Translations under genes and position numbers: made by a program | Part shown: piece after piece, positions 18,156-26,874 of the stretch | Layout: the number at the start of each line of letters is the position of its first letter | How positions within the stretch are numbered: position 1 is the stretch's first letter | The notes under the pieces: generated by a model | Databases searched by the model: none | Told to the model about the DNA's origin: nothing | The model's input: the letters and a program-made list of their open reading frames with translations, nothing else | NCBI RefSeq assembly: GCF_002836745.1 | Contig: NZ_PJAR01000041.1 | Span: 124,001-188,000, forward strand | Direction of reading: 5' to 3' | Source of the DNA: Glaciecola sp. 33A | Lineage (GTDB): Bacteria > Pseudomonadota > Gammaproteobacteria > Enterobacterales > Alteromonadaceae | DNA length: 64,000 bases

Positions 18156-19670
18156 ATGCAGCTTGATCTAAATTCTGTTAAACCTACCTCACAAGCAACT
18201 CGTTTATTCTTAGCTGACAAAGATAAAAAGATGTTACTCCACAATGATTGGGTAAACGCGCAAAATGGTGCCGTCATTGACACTCAAGATCCCGCTACTG
18301 GCGAAGTGCTAGCGACTATTCCGCAAAGCAGCATTGAAGATGTTAACGCAGCAGTCGCGTCTGCCCGTAGTGCATTCAAAATCGGTGTGTGGAATGGCAT
18401 GGTGCCCAGCGAACGTGCAAAAATTTTGTGGCGCATAGGTGAATTGATTGACGCCAATATCGACGAATTAGCGGAACTTGAAACACTTGATCAAGGAAAG
18501 CCTATTGGCGTTGCCAGATGGGCAGAAATACCCGGAGCGGCTGAACAATTCCGTTATTTTGCAGGTATGTGTAGCAAACTGGAAAGCGCGGTAATTCCAA
18601 GCTCAATAGCCTATCAACCTGCGGGCAAGCGAGTGCATTCTTATACACTGACTGAGCCGGTCGGAGTTGTTGCAGCGATTACTCCTTGGAACAGTCCTTT
18701 GATATTGACCGCAATGAAACTTGCGCCGGCACTATGTGTTGGCTGCTCGGTGGTATTAAAGCCAGCTGAAGACACCTCACTGACTGCACTACGTTTAGGC
18801 GAATTATGTGTGCAAGCTGGGTTACCGCCAGGCGTTTTGAATATTGTTACGGGCTACGGTCATATTGCGGGTCAAGCCTTAGCTGAGCATATGGACGTAG
18901 ATAAAATTAGTTTTACAGGCTCGACTCAAACTGGACGCAAAATTCTCGATGCTGCCAAAGGTAATCTAAAACGAGTGACCTTGGAGCTCGGTGGCAAGTC
19001 GCCGATGATTGTGATGGATGATGCTGATTTAGAGTTAGCTATTCCCGGCGTTGCCAATGCCGCTTTTTTCAACGGCGGTCAAGTATGCGTGGCAGGCACC
19101 AGATTATATGTACAAGAAAACATCGCTGATGCGCTTTACACAGGTATTGCCAAATATGCTAAAAGCTTGTCTATGGGGCACGGCTTAGACCCAGTCACTC
19201 AAATGGGCCCGTTGGTGAATCGCATACAAGCAGACAAAGTTTTTAATTACATACAAGGCGGTTCGGCTGATGGTGCGCATATATTGACGGGCGGGCAGCA
19301 AGGTGGCCCGAATAACACTTTTATTCAGCCTACAGTGCTTACACAATGTACACAGCAGATGAAAATAATGAAGGAAGAAGTATTCGGGCCCGTATTAAGT
19401 TGTATGACTTTTCGCAGCACTGAAGAAGCACTGGCTCTGGCCAATGATTCTGACTATGGCTTAGCAGCAAGCGTGTGGACCCAAAATTTGAGTCATGCTC
19501 ATCGCTTTGCCAGCGACCTTGAGTCGGGCACCGTGTGGATAAACTCGCACCTAATGTACGATCCATCTTTGCCGATTGGTGGTTACAAGCAATCAGGGTG
19601 GGGGCGCGAAAGTGGCATGGGTGCGGTAATGAATTATATGGAAACTAAAACGGTTTGCGCGATATTGTAA
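18156..19670 (+). CDS. NAD(P)-dependent aldehyde dehydrogenase
   Basis: 504 aa of the classic ALDH superfamily. The catalytic residues are visible: Glu277 in LELGGKSP and Cys311 in GGQVCVAGTR. Cofactor motifs TPWNSPL and FTGSTQTGR are intact. It oxidises an aldehyde to an acid in the cytoplasm and would pair naturally with the nearby Fe-type alcohol dehydrogenase. AAAAGGAA precedes the ATG at good spacing. It is divergent from PuuE-1 and followed by the LysR gene after a hairpin. Substrate preference cannot be assigned. Confidence 0.9.
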   Translation: MQLDLNSVKPTSQATRLFLADKDKKMLLHNDWVNAQNGAVIDTQDPATGEVLATIPQSSIEDVNAAVASARSAFKIGVWNGMVPSERAKILWRIGELIDANIDELAELETLDQGKPIGVARWAEIPGAAEQFRYFAGMCSKLESAVIPSSIAYQPAGKRVHSYTLTEPVGVVAAITPWNSPLILTAMKLAPALCVGCSVVLKPAEDTSLTALRLGELCVQAGLPPGVLNIVTGYGHIAGQALAEHMDVDKISFTGSTQTGRKILDAAKGNLKRVTLELGGKSPMIVMDDADLELAIPGVANAAFFNGGQVCVAGTRLYVQENIADALYTGIAKYAKSLSMGHGLDPVTQMGPLVNRIQADKVFNYIQGGSADGAHILTGGQQGGPNNTFIQPTVLTQCTQQMKIMKEEVFGPVLSCMTFRSTEEALALANDSDYGLAASVWTQNLSHAHRFASDLESGTVWINSHLMYDPSLPIGGYKQSGWGRESGMGAVMNYMETKTVCAIL

Positions 19671-19690
19671 TAATTAAACCCACCCTTTAA

Positions 19691-19730
19691 ATTAAACTTA
19701 ATGACATATTTTTATATCATTAAGTTTAAT
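19691..19730. promoter_or_regulatory. 14-bp inverted repeat containing operator-like element S1
   Basis: ATTAAACTTAATGA at 19691-19704 is perfectly complementary to 19717-19730, with a 12-nt spacer. Within it, 19700-19721 reads AATGACAT-N6-ATATCATT, a near match to the elements at 36280, 40047, 55657 and 63584. It lies between the aldehyde dehydrogenase stop and the LysR start. It could be a regulatory site or an AT-only hairpin; there is no G+C stem as in a usual terminator. Confidence 0.5.
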
Positions 19731-19764
19731 AATGTTTTATTCTTTGCCATCAGTGAGGTGGCAA

Positions 19765-20706
19765 ATGAATATTCGACAACTTAAGCAATTTATCTCTATT
19801 GCCCAGACAGGCAATATCAGCCGTTCTGCTAAAAATCAGAACATCAGTCAACCAGCGCTTACTCGGAGTATTCAAAATCTAGAGCATTGCTTTGGTGTTG
19901 AATTGATTGAACGAAAAGCTAATGGCGTATTTTTAACTATTTACGGCCAGCATTTTCTCGATTATGCCCGTAACATGGTAAATGACGCCCAACGGGCAAA
20001 GCGCGAAATATCAGCTATGCACTCTGGTGAACGCGGCACATTATCCATTGGAGTCGGTCCTGTATTTAGTGCAGGGTTCTTATCAACTACCTTAGACCGA
20101 CTGCTAGCCAAAGGTCCACATGTGGAAGTGAGGCTAGTAGAAGGGTTTGTTGAGAACCTGTGTTCAGACTTGCGTGCAGGTAAGCTAGACGCGGTGTTAA
20201 GTTTATTCCCAGACTCATTTGATACCAGCGATCTATGTTTCAGTGGCTTGTGTGAGGTGGAGTCGGTTCTAGCTGCAAGTGCTAACCACCACTTAGCCAA
20301 CGTCACAAACGTTTCAAAAAAGCAATTAGCCACGAGCAACTGGGTTATTGCTGATCAAAAATCGGTCACTAGTTTATATCGTGAATTTCTAGATAGTGTA
20401 GATACACACACTAAAGTACATCACATCCGCGCTAATTCTATGCGATTAATAAAAAACCTTGTTCAAGAGTCTAATTATTTGACCATTCTTCCGCGCATAT
20501 TAATCGAGCCAGAGTTGGCTGCAGGCAGCATGGTAGTTATAGACGGTCGCATGAAGCCATGGGTATCTGTGGGCGGCATAGCGAGCAGAAGCGGAGGCTT
20601 TCAAGCTGCGGTCTTAAAAGATTTTATAGGCATTATAAAGGAAGAATTTAGCTTTACACGAGACAGGTTAGCTTTAGCTGAATCTACCTTTATTCCGAGC
20701 ACTTAA
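19765..20706 (+). CDS. LysR-family transcriptional regulator 1
   Basis: 313 aa. The N-terminal winged helix-turn-helix (about 1-60; MNIRQLKQFISIAQTGNISR, then SQPALTRSIQNLE) is typical. The C-terminal domain is a periplasmic-binding-like effector domain (about 90-300). ATG 19765 follows GAGGTGG; a longer reading from 19732 would put the start before this ribosome site. It lies directly upstream of hyuAB in the same direction (33 bp gap), so it probably controls these genes, the divergent PuuE-1/permease group, or both, in response to a pathway intermediate. Confidence 0.88.
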   Translation: MNIRQLKQFISIAQTGNISRSAKNQNISQPALTRSIQNLEHCFGVELIERKANGVFLTIYGQHFLDYARNMVNDAQRAKREISAMHSGERGTLSIGVGPVFSAGFLSTTLDRLLAKGPHVEVRLVEGFVENLCSDLRAGKLDAVLSLFPDSFDTSDLCFSGLCEVESVLAASANHHLANVTNVSKKQLATSNWVIADQKSVTSLYREFLDSVDTHTKVHHIRANSMRLIKNLVQESNYLTILPRILIEPELAAGSMVVIDGRMKPWVSVGGIASRSGGFQAAVLKDFIGIIKEEFSFTRDRLALAESTFIPST

Positions 20707-20739
20707 TAAACGTATATTTTATATTAAAAAGGACAAGTT

Positions 20740-22818
20740 ATGAGTTACAGGTTAGGTGTGGACGTCGGCGGCACTTTTACGGATTTACTGCTGATAAATG
20801 AAAAAACGGGTGAAACCCATTCAGCCAAAGTTCCTTCTACACCTCAGGATCCCTCAATTGGTGTGCTAAACGGGATAGACCGTTTGTCAGCTGTTTCTGG
20901 TGTAGCGCTGCATAATATTCACAGGGTAATGCACGGCACCACTATTGCTACTAACGCTGTACTCACGGGCAAAGGTGCAAAAGTAGGCTTGGTGACAACT
21001 AAGGGTTACAAGCAAGTATTACAAGTGGCCCGCTCGTTTTGTCCAGGTGGTTTGGGTGGATGGGTTAGCTTTGTCAAAAAGCCGCTGTTAGCGCCATTGG
21101 AATTAACCATAGAGGCTGATGAACGAATCGCAGCAGATGGTAGTGTTGTACGGGAACTCAATGAACATAGTTTTCGCATTGCACTTAAGGCCTTGCACGC
21201 TAAAGGCACTGTTGAAGCACTGACTATCTGCTTTATCAATTCATATTTGAATAGTAACCACGAACAACAGGCACGTCAGATTGCTAAGCAAATCTTCACG
21301 GATATTCCCATTTCAATCTCTAGTGAAGTAGTTCCTGAAATGCAGGAGTATGAACGCACTGAGACTACGGTAATTAATTCATATGTGCGTCCAGAAGTGG
21401 CCAATTATATTGATAATCTACAGGCGGCCTTAGTTGACCGAATGGGCGAGTCGGTATTGTTGTCGATACTTCGTTCTGATGGGGGGTTAGCATCAGGTAG
21501 CAGCGCCGCGGAAAAACCAGTTAACTTATTACTTTCAGGCCCTGCAGGTGGGGTTACTGGCGCGATCTTTTTTGCTAGCAGAGGGGGTCACAACAATGTG
21601 CTTACCTTTGATATGGGTGGCACATCAACAGACGTAGCCTTGATTCAAAATGCCAAAGCAAGAATAAGACGTGAAACCCAAGTTGGCGATGTCACCGTAC
21701 GTTCGCCCTCGGTCGACGTGCGCACCGTTGGTGCTGGCGGCGGGTCAATCGCGTTTGTACCTGAATTAACTAAAGCATTGCGCGTTGGACCTGATTCAGC
21801 AGGTGCAGTGCCCGGCCCAGCCGCCTACATGAAAGGGGGAACGGCTCCAACTGTATGCGACGCGAATGTTGTACTCGGCTATTTACCCTCAGATGTGCAA
21901 CTTGGCGGCGCAATGAAAATCGATAAACAAGCCGCTGTTAATGCGGTGCAAACTATTGCAGACGCTATGGGCATTAGCTTGATGGCAGCCGCAGAAGGTA
22001 TCGTTAAAATTGCTAACGAAGCCATGTTAGGCGCGTTGCGAGTGGTATCGGTTGAACAGGGTTTCGACCCGCGTGATTTTGCTTTAGTCGGTTTTGGCGG
22101 TGCAGGCCCTTTGCACGCAAATGCGATGGGTATTTTGACCAACGCATGGCCAGTGATTATTCCCCCTGGACCCGGCGTATTGTGTGCCTACGGCGATGCC
22201 ACAACGCGAGTGCAAGATGAAGCATCGCGTACTTACGTCACACTCGTAAAAGACATAAACGAAGACAAGTTACTTGCTGATTTAAGCACATTGCATATCA
22301 AAGCGAGTGAGTCATTGTTGAATGACGGCATTGCCCCCGCAGAATTACTAGTAACCTTTCAGGTTGATTTACGTTACATCGGTCAGGCCTTTCAACTGAC
22401 CATTGAGTTTGCACTTGAAGAATTACAACAAAAAGGTGTGTCTTTGTTTATTCAAGCATTTGATAAAGAGCACACTCAGCTATTTACCTTTGCGTTAGAT
22501 GATGGGCATGAGGTGGTTATGTTAAGAGCCGTTGTGCATGCTAAAACTGAGCCTATCCCGGAGCTAATAATGAAGCATAAAGGTGTTGATTTAAAAAGTG
22601 CAAAAATATGCGATACCGAGTTCTTTTTTGCTGGTCAAACACACCAAGCCGTTATTTATGATCGCGGACTACTGGGCCCAGGCATAACGGTGCCCGGCCC
22701 TGCTATTGTTAATGAAATGGACTCAACGACTGTCATTCTACCTGGTTACGAAGCGTCTACCGACTCGGTCGGAAACCTACTTATCAATTCGATTAAAGGG
22801 TCCAATTATCATGCTTAG
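20740..22818 (+). CDS. Hydantoinase/oxoprolinase subunit A (HyuA-like)
   Basis: 692 aa. The N-terminal actin-like ATPase half begins with GVDVGGTFTDLLLI and has MHGTTIATNAVL. The middle carries LLSGPAGGVTGA and FDMGGTSTDVALI, both ATP-site motifs, followed by VGAGGGSIAFV. These are the marks of the ATP-dependent hydantoinase / 5-oxoprolinase / acetone-carboxylase family. With HyuB it would hydrolyse a cyclic amide (hydantoin, N-methylhydantoin, lactam or oxoproline) at the cost of ATP. AGGA lies 8 nt before the ATG. hyuB starts inside its last codons. Specificity is not decidable from motifs. Confidence 0.88.
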   Translation: MSYRLGVDVGGTFTDLLLINEKTGETHSAKVPSTPQDPSIGVLNGIDRLSAVSGVALHNIHRVMHGTTIATNAVLTGKGAKVGLVTTKGYKQVLQVARSFCPGGLGGWVSFVKKPLLAPLELTIEADERIAADGSVVRELNEHSFRIALKALHAKGTVEALTICFINSYLNSNHEQQARQIAKQIFTDIPISISSEVVPEMQEYERTETTVINSYVRPEVANYIDNLQAALVDRMGESVLLSILRSDGGLASGSSAAEKPVNLLLSGPAGGVTGAIFFASRGGHNNVLTFDMGGTSTDVALIQNAKARIRRETQVGDVTVRSPSVDVRTVGAGGGSIAFVPELTKALRVGPDSAGAVPGPAAYMKGGTAPTVCDANVVLGYLPSDVQLGGAMKIDKQAAVNAVQTIADAMGISLMAAAEGIVKIANEAMLGALRVVSVEQGFDPRDFALVGFGGAGPLHANAMGILTNAWPVIIPPGPGVLCAYGDATTRVQDEASRTYVTLVKDINEDKLLADLSTLHIKASESLLNDGIAPAELLVTFQVDLRYIGQAFQLTIEFALEELQQKGVSLFIQAFDKEHTQLFTFALDDGHEVVMLRAVVHAKTEPIPELIMKHKGVDLKSAKICDTEFFFAGQTHQAVIYDRGLLGPGITVPGPAIVNEMDSTTVILPGYEASTDSVGNLLINSIKGSNYHA

Positions 22819-24676
22819 CAAATTAATAGAGACTAACAAAGCGCCTTTTAACAAAGTCGACGTCGACCCAGTTAATGTAGATATTATTGAAAATGCATTA
22901 TCTAATGCGCGCGAAGAGATGGACGCAGTCTTATTTCGTACCGCTATGAGCCCGGGCATCCGAGAACAGGGCGACTGTTTTCCAATCATCGCAAACCGCG
23001 ACGGTAAAATGGTCGTTGGTCAATTTGGCTCATTTATAAAGGGATTTTTAGACGCGTACACGGGACAAATCGAAGAAGGCGATATTATTCTGACTAACGA
23101 CCCCTATCTGTGTAATGCCGCGGTTAGCCACTTACCTGACTGGATTGTGTTGGTACCAATTTTCAAGGATGGTCGCCACTTAGCGTGGTCTGCAATGTTT
23201 GGACATATGTCTGATAACGGTGGCATGGTGCCGGGCAGTATACCGATTAAAGCTGAGACGGTTTTTCAAGAAGGGATCCAAATTCCGCCGACTAAATTGT
23301 ATAAAAAAGGCGTATTGCAACACGAAATTTTAGAATTGATTTTGCGCAATGTGCGCACACCACAATGGAATCGCTTTGATTTAAATGCCTTAATTGCTTC
23401 ATGCAGAACGGCCGCAAAACGCTGCGTAGAATTGGCTGAGCGTTTTGGTGATGATGTTTTTAATAGCACTATGGATATTATTCTTGAGCGTAATTTAATT
23501 GCGATGACCCACATCATTAAAATGATTGTGCCAGAATCGCCCCGCGTGTTTGAAGACTATATTTGCGATGACGGCATGGGTATGGGGCCGTACAAACTGA
23601 AATGTACAATGTGGCGTGAGGGCGACAAAGCCTTCTTCGATTTCGACGGCACGGATCCTCAAGCCCAAAGCTCGATAAACTTTTATCTTAATGAAGAGCT
23701 ATTCAAAATGTTTTTCGGCTCGTTTACAATTAACATGATTGATCCACAAATCGTGTTCAACGACGGTTTTTACGAGTTAGTTGAAGTACGAGTACCCGAA
23801 GGCTCTATACTTAAACCCAAGTATCCTGCAGCGCTGTCGGGGCGAACCCATGCGCTGGGCCGCGTATTTGATATATTGGGTGGGCTATTAGGGCAAGGTG
23901 CTCCCGAAGCAATGAATGCCGCCGGCTTTTCCGACAGCCCGCATTTGTTCTATTCAGGCTATGATGATAATAATGAATGGTTTCAGTTGTTTCAAATAGG
24001 ATTTGGCGGTATTCCCGGCAGGCCGGTTGGTGATGGTTTAGATGGTCACTCCTTGTGGCCCGGCTTTACCAATGTGCCGAATGAATTTATTGAAGCGTAT
24101 TTTCCGCTGCGAATAAATACCTATGAGACTATCGCTGATTCAGGAGGCGCAGGATTACACCGAGGCGGAAACGGTTTGTGTGTTGCCTACGAATTTCTAA
24201 ACAACGGTAAAATTGCTATCCATGACGACCGCTGGTTAACTTATCCTTGGGGCGTTAACGGCGGCAAGCCAGGTTTACGTTCCTCAAAACTCTTGATCCG
24301 TAAAGACGGTAGTCAAGAATACTTGGCGGCTAAGTGTGATGACATCGTTGTTAAAAAAGGCGACGTATTATACTTTAATACTTGGGGTGGCGGTGGCTGG
24401 GGCGACCCGCTAAAACGCAATCCGGAGCTAGTGTTGACCGATGTTAATCGAGAGCTTGTTACTATTGCCGGTGCGCTTGAATATGGTGTGGTCATAGCGA
24501 ATAACGCGGTAGATAGTGATAAAACCGCAGCGCTTCGCCATAAAATATCAACTGAAAGGCCAGAAATACAACTGTTTGAGCGTGGTGGTACTATTGAAGA
24601 AATTAAAGCTAGATGCCTACAGGAAACCCATTTGGAACCTCCAAAAACCCCGGTATTTCACGCAGCAGGTGCCTAA
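22811..24676 (+). CDS. Hydantoinase/oxoprolinase subunit B (HyuB-like)
   Basis: 621 aa. It begins with the family's VDPVNVDIIENALSNAREEMDAVLFRTAMSPGIRE region (about 13-50), continues with GDIILTNDPYL, GHMSDNGGM, and ends with GGNGLCVAYEF, WGGGGWGDP. These match HyuB / 5-oxoprolinase beta domains. ATG 22811 overlaps the hyuA stop by 8 nt, so the long upstream reading (35 codons inside hyuA) is rejected. HyuA and HyuB normally form one ATP-dependent ring-opening enzyme. It is followed 49 bp later by a secreted SGNH hydrolase gene. Confidence 0.88.
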   Translation: MLSKLIETNKAPFNKVDVDPVNVDIIENALSNAREEMDAVLFRTAMSPGIREQGDCFPIIANRDGKMVVGQFGSFIKGFLDAYTGQIEEGDIILTNDPYLCNAAVSHLPDWIVLVPIFKDGRHLAWSAMFGHMSDNGGMVPGSIPIKAETVFQEGIQIPPTKLYKKGVLQHEILELILRNVRTPQWNRFDLNALIASCRTAAKRCVELAERFGDDVFNSTMDIILERNLIAMTHIIKMIVPESPRVFEDYICDDGMGMGPYKLKCTMWREGDKAFFDFDGTDPQAQSSINFYLNEELFKMFFGSFTINMIDPQIVFNDGFYELVEVRVPEGSILKPKYPAALSGRTHALGRVFDILGGLLGQGAPEAMNAAGFSDSPHLFYSGYDDNNEWFQLFQIGFGGIPGRPVGDGLDGHSLWPGFTNVPNEFIEAYFPLRINTYETIADSGGAGLHRGGNGLCVAYEFLNNGKIAIHDDRWLTYPWGVNGGKPGLRSSKLLIRKDGSQEYLAAKCDDIVVKKGDVLYFNTWGGGGWGDPLKRNPELVLTDVNRELVTIAGALEYGVVIANNAVDSDKTAALRHKISTERPEIQLFERGGTIEEIKARCLQETHLEPPKTPVFHAAGA

Positions 24677-24725
24677 TTAAATATTTTTTCGTCAGTTAAT
24701 AAGTGTATTAATTAAGGTTAATTTT

Positions 24726-25565
24726 ATGCGAAAGACAATCGTCTCTATTGTAATGTGCAGTTCGCTATTTACTGTGATAGCTGTTTTCTCTAGGGACTCT
24801 CTGGCTGCAGAACTCAAAAAAGGCGCCAACTATGTGGCGCTCGGTAGTTCATTCGCAGCAGGACCTGGCATTGCGAGCCAACTGGGATCCTGTGGTCGAT
24901 CGGACCACAATTATTCACACCTAGTCGCTAGTGCACTGAGTCTTAAGCTAACTGATGTGACCTGCAATGGTGCGACCATTGCTAATATACTTGATACATC
25001 TCTCGGTGATTCTGCTCCTCAGATAGACTCCGTCAATCCCGATACAGCTCTGGTTACGGTTACCATTGGCGGCAATGACATCAGGTACACCTCATCGACT
25101 TTCACCTGCGCAGGAACAGCGGCAAACGAGAATTGCTCTGCTAATCTTGATCAGGCAATGATTAAGGATGCCGTAAACCAACTCCCCGTCAAGCTCGGTG
25201 AGATGCTCGATGCCATCAAAGTAAAAGCGCCACAGGCTAGCATTGTGCTAGTGACCTATCCTCGTGTTTTCTCCTCCGACGCAACAAGCTGCAGTGAACT
25301 CGACTTAGGTGCCGACGACACCGTCTATCTTGCTGCTCTGGGGCATAAACTACAAGCGGCCTTCGTAAGCGCTGCATCCAGCAGGCAGATCCTTATCGCG
25401 GATGCCTATGTGATTGGAGAATTTCATGGGCCCTGCGCTGCTACTGAACGTTGGGTTAACGGTGCGACTGTTGCAGAAACCGGCATTCCTTTTCACCCTT
25501 CAGCTAAAGGGCATATTGAGATGGCGCGACTTGTGTTGGCTGTATTGGGCGGTAACGAGGACTAA
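24726..25565 (+). CDS. Secreted SGNH/GDSL-type hydrolase
   Basis: 279 aa. A signal peptide (about 1-28, ending LAA) precedes an SGNH fold: the nucleophile Ser in GSSFAAGPG, Gly in CNGAT, Asn in IGGNDIRYT, and catalytic His in PFHPSAKGH. It resembles the Streptomyces-type secreted lipase/esterase branch, and has several Cys that could pair in the periplasm. Known members cleave esters of lipids or acylated compounds. Codon use appears more G+C-rich than the neighbours (Ser TCC, Leu CTC, Arg CGT), which hints at separate origin. It is convergent with the amidase gene 3 bp away. The role in the island is unclear. Confidence 0.82.
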   Translation: MRKTIVSIVMCSSLFTVIAVFSRDSLAAELKKGANYVALGSSFAAGPGIASQLGSCGRSDHNYSHLVASALSLKLTDVTCNGATIANILDTSLGDSAPQIDSVNPDTALVTVTIGGNDIRYTSSTFTCAGTAANENCSANLDQAMIKDAVNQLPVKLGEMLDAIKVKAPQASIVLVTYPRVFSSDATSCSELDLGADDTVYLAALGHKLQAAFVSAASSRQILIADAYVIGEFHGPCAATERWVNGATVAETGIPFHPSAKGHIEMARLVLAVLGGNED

Positions 25566-25568
25566 AAT

Positions 25569-26192
25569 TTACAGTTCTCCTAAGAACTTTATAATTTCTT
25601 GTTCACTTATTACGTCACCATATTTAGCATTCATGTCAAATAAATTAGCGTTGTGCGGGTCGTCGTGGCGGTCGCCACAGGCCTGCTCGACCACTATGGG
25701 TATGAAACCGTTTGAGCACGCGTCTACGCATGTCGCCCGAACACAGCCACTAGTGGTTAAGCCAGTAATAATAGCAGTGTCGATGCCCGCAGCGTGTAAG
25801 GTTGATGCCAGTGAAGTAGCAAAAAAGGCACTGGGATACTGCTTGGAAATCACCAATTCATTGTCCGAGGGAACTAGGCCCTTTGGCCATGCGCCCATAG
25901 GTGAACCTTCCAAAAAATAACGAAGTGGAGCTGCCTTTTGGTAAAAACGGCCTCCGTTAATGCCTGATTTATGATATACAACATTGGTATAGATGATTAA
26001 AATTCCGGCTTTGCGAGCAGCATCTCGAACTCGAATAGCAGATGCTAGTGTGTCGTCTACGCCCGCATACAAGTCACAAGACTTATCAAAATATGCTTCA
26101 ACAAAGTCGACTAAAATTAAGGCGGGCTTATGACCAAAGCCAATCCGCGTGTCGTAAACATTTGCATAGTTGTCCGCAGCTTTTGTGCTCAT
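25569..26192 (-). CDS. Isochorismatase-family amidohydrolase 1 (N-carbamoylsarcosine amidase-like)
   Basis: 207 aa. Catalytic triad Asp29 (LILVDF), Lys117 (ISKQYPSAFF) and Cys150 (TTSGCVRAT) is intact. The opening GFGHKPALILVDF is typical of the N-carbamoylsarcosine amidase / maleamate amidase branch, which removes ammonia (and CO2) from carbamoyl or half-amide acids. TTGGAGAC lies before the ATG. It is the third gene after leuC1 and leuD1 in one leftward transcript (67-bp gap). It may act on the product of HyuAB or of a PuuE-like imidase, giving a free dicarboxylate or amino acid for the dehydratase. Confidence 0.85.
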   Translation of the reverse strand: MSTKAADNYANVYDTRIGFGHKPALILVDFVEAYFDKSCDLYAGVDDTLASAIRVRDAARKAGILIIYTNVVYHKSGINGGRFYQKAAPLRYFLEGSPMGAWPKGLVPSDNELVISKQYPSAFFATSLASTLHAAGIDTAIITGLTTSGCVRATCVDACSNGFIPIVVEQACGDRHDDPHNANLFDMNAKYGDVISEQEIIKFLGEL

Positions 26193-26259
26193 TGACGTGT
26201 GTCTCCAATAGTGCTGTTAACGGTGCTGTAGTTAGTAAAATTAATGGCGAGCTTAATAA

Positions 26260-26874
26260 TCATATTGATTCAAAAATAGGTTGCCACAACCAGGGTTGGC
26301 TTTGTTTTTGCGCAGCCTCAAAGCTGTCAATATCGGCGCTGTCATTTTTAAGCTGTAGGCCAATTTCATCGAGCCCTTTGAGCAGCATATTTTGATGCTG
26401 TTGGCTTATATCAAAGGTGATAGTTGGTCCACCTTGAACGCTGAGTTGCTTGCTGTTTAAATCGACGTGGAATGAGTGCAAGCTTTCGGCTGCACTCATC
26501 AATACCTGATAATCGTTGTCAACTATCACTATGGGAAGTATGTGATTGTTAATACAATTTGAATAAAATATTTCGCCGAAGCTTTTAGCAATAATGCAGC
26601 GGAAGCCAAAATCATGCAGTGCCCATACTGCTTGCTCGCGGCTGGAGCCACAACCAAAGTTTTCACCGGCCAATAAAATTTGTGCATCTTTGAATGTTGG
26701 GTGATCAATTACATGCACTGTGTTGTTTGATCCGACGCGTTTATCATAGAATAAACACGCACCAGCGCCTTGCTTATCTATTCGTAATAAAAACCGCCCA
26801 GGATAAATCGCATCAGTATCAACGTTATCTTCAGCCAAGGGCACGGCTTTGCTGATTAAGGTACTAAAACTCAT
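26260..26874 (-). CDS. LeuD-like dehydratase small subunit 1
   Basis: 204 aa, the swivel domain of the aconitase family. [13 protein letters not shown] and [16 protein letters not shown] are visible; the usual GSSREHA has Gln in place of His. The substrate loop between about 28 and 50 is shorter than in Escherichia LeuD. The ATG overlaps the leuC1 stop as ATGA, so both subunits are made together. In the absence of leuA or leuB nearby, and with amidase and lyase genes around, the pair is more likely a catabolic hydratase (citramalate, dimethylmaleate or alkylmaleate type) than isopropylmalate isomerase, but this is inference. Confidence 0.85.
   Translation of the reverse strand: MSFSTLISKAVPLAEDNVDTDAIYPGRFLLRIDKQGAGACLFYDKRVGSNNTVHVIDHPTFKDAQILLAGENFGCGSSREQAVWALHDFGFRCIIAKSFGEIFYSNCINNHILPIVIVDNDYQVLMSAAESLHSFHVDLNSKQLSVQGGPTITFDISQQHQNMLLKGLDEIGLQLKNDSADIDSFEAAQKQSQPWLWQPIFESI

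Noticed and set aside
25414-25920. Open frame of 168 codons on the plus strand
   Set aside because: It overlaps the SGNH hydrolase and the amidase, both well supported, and lacks a ribosome site and recognisable motifs.
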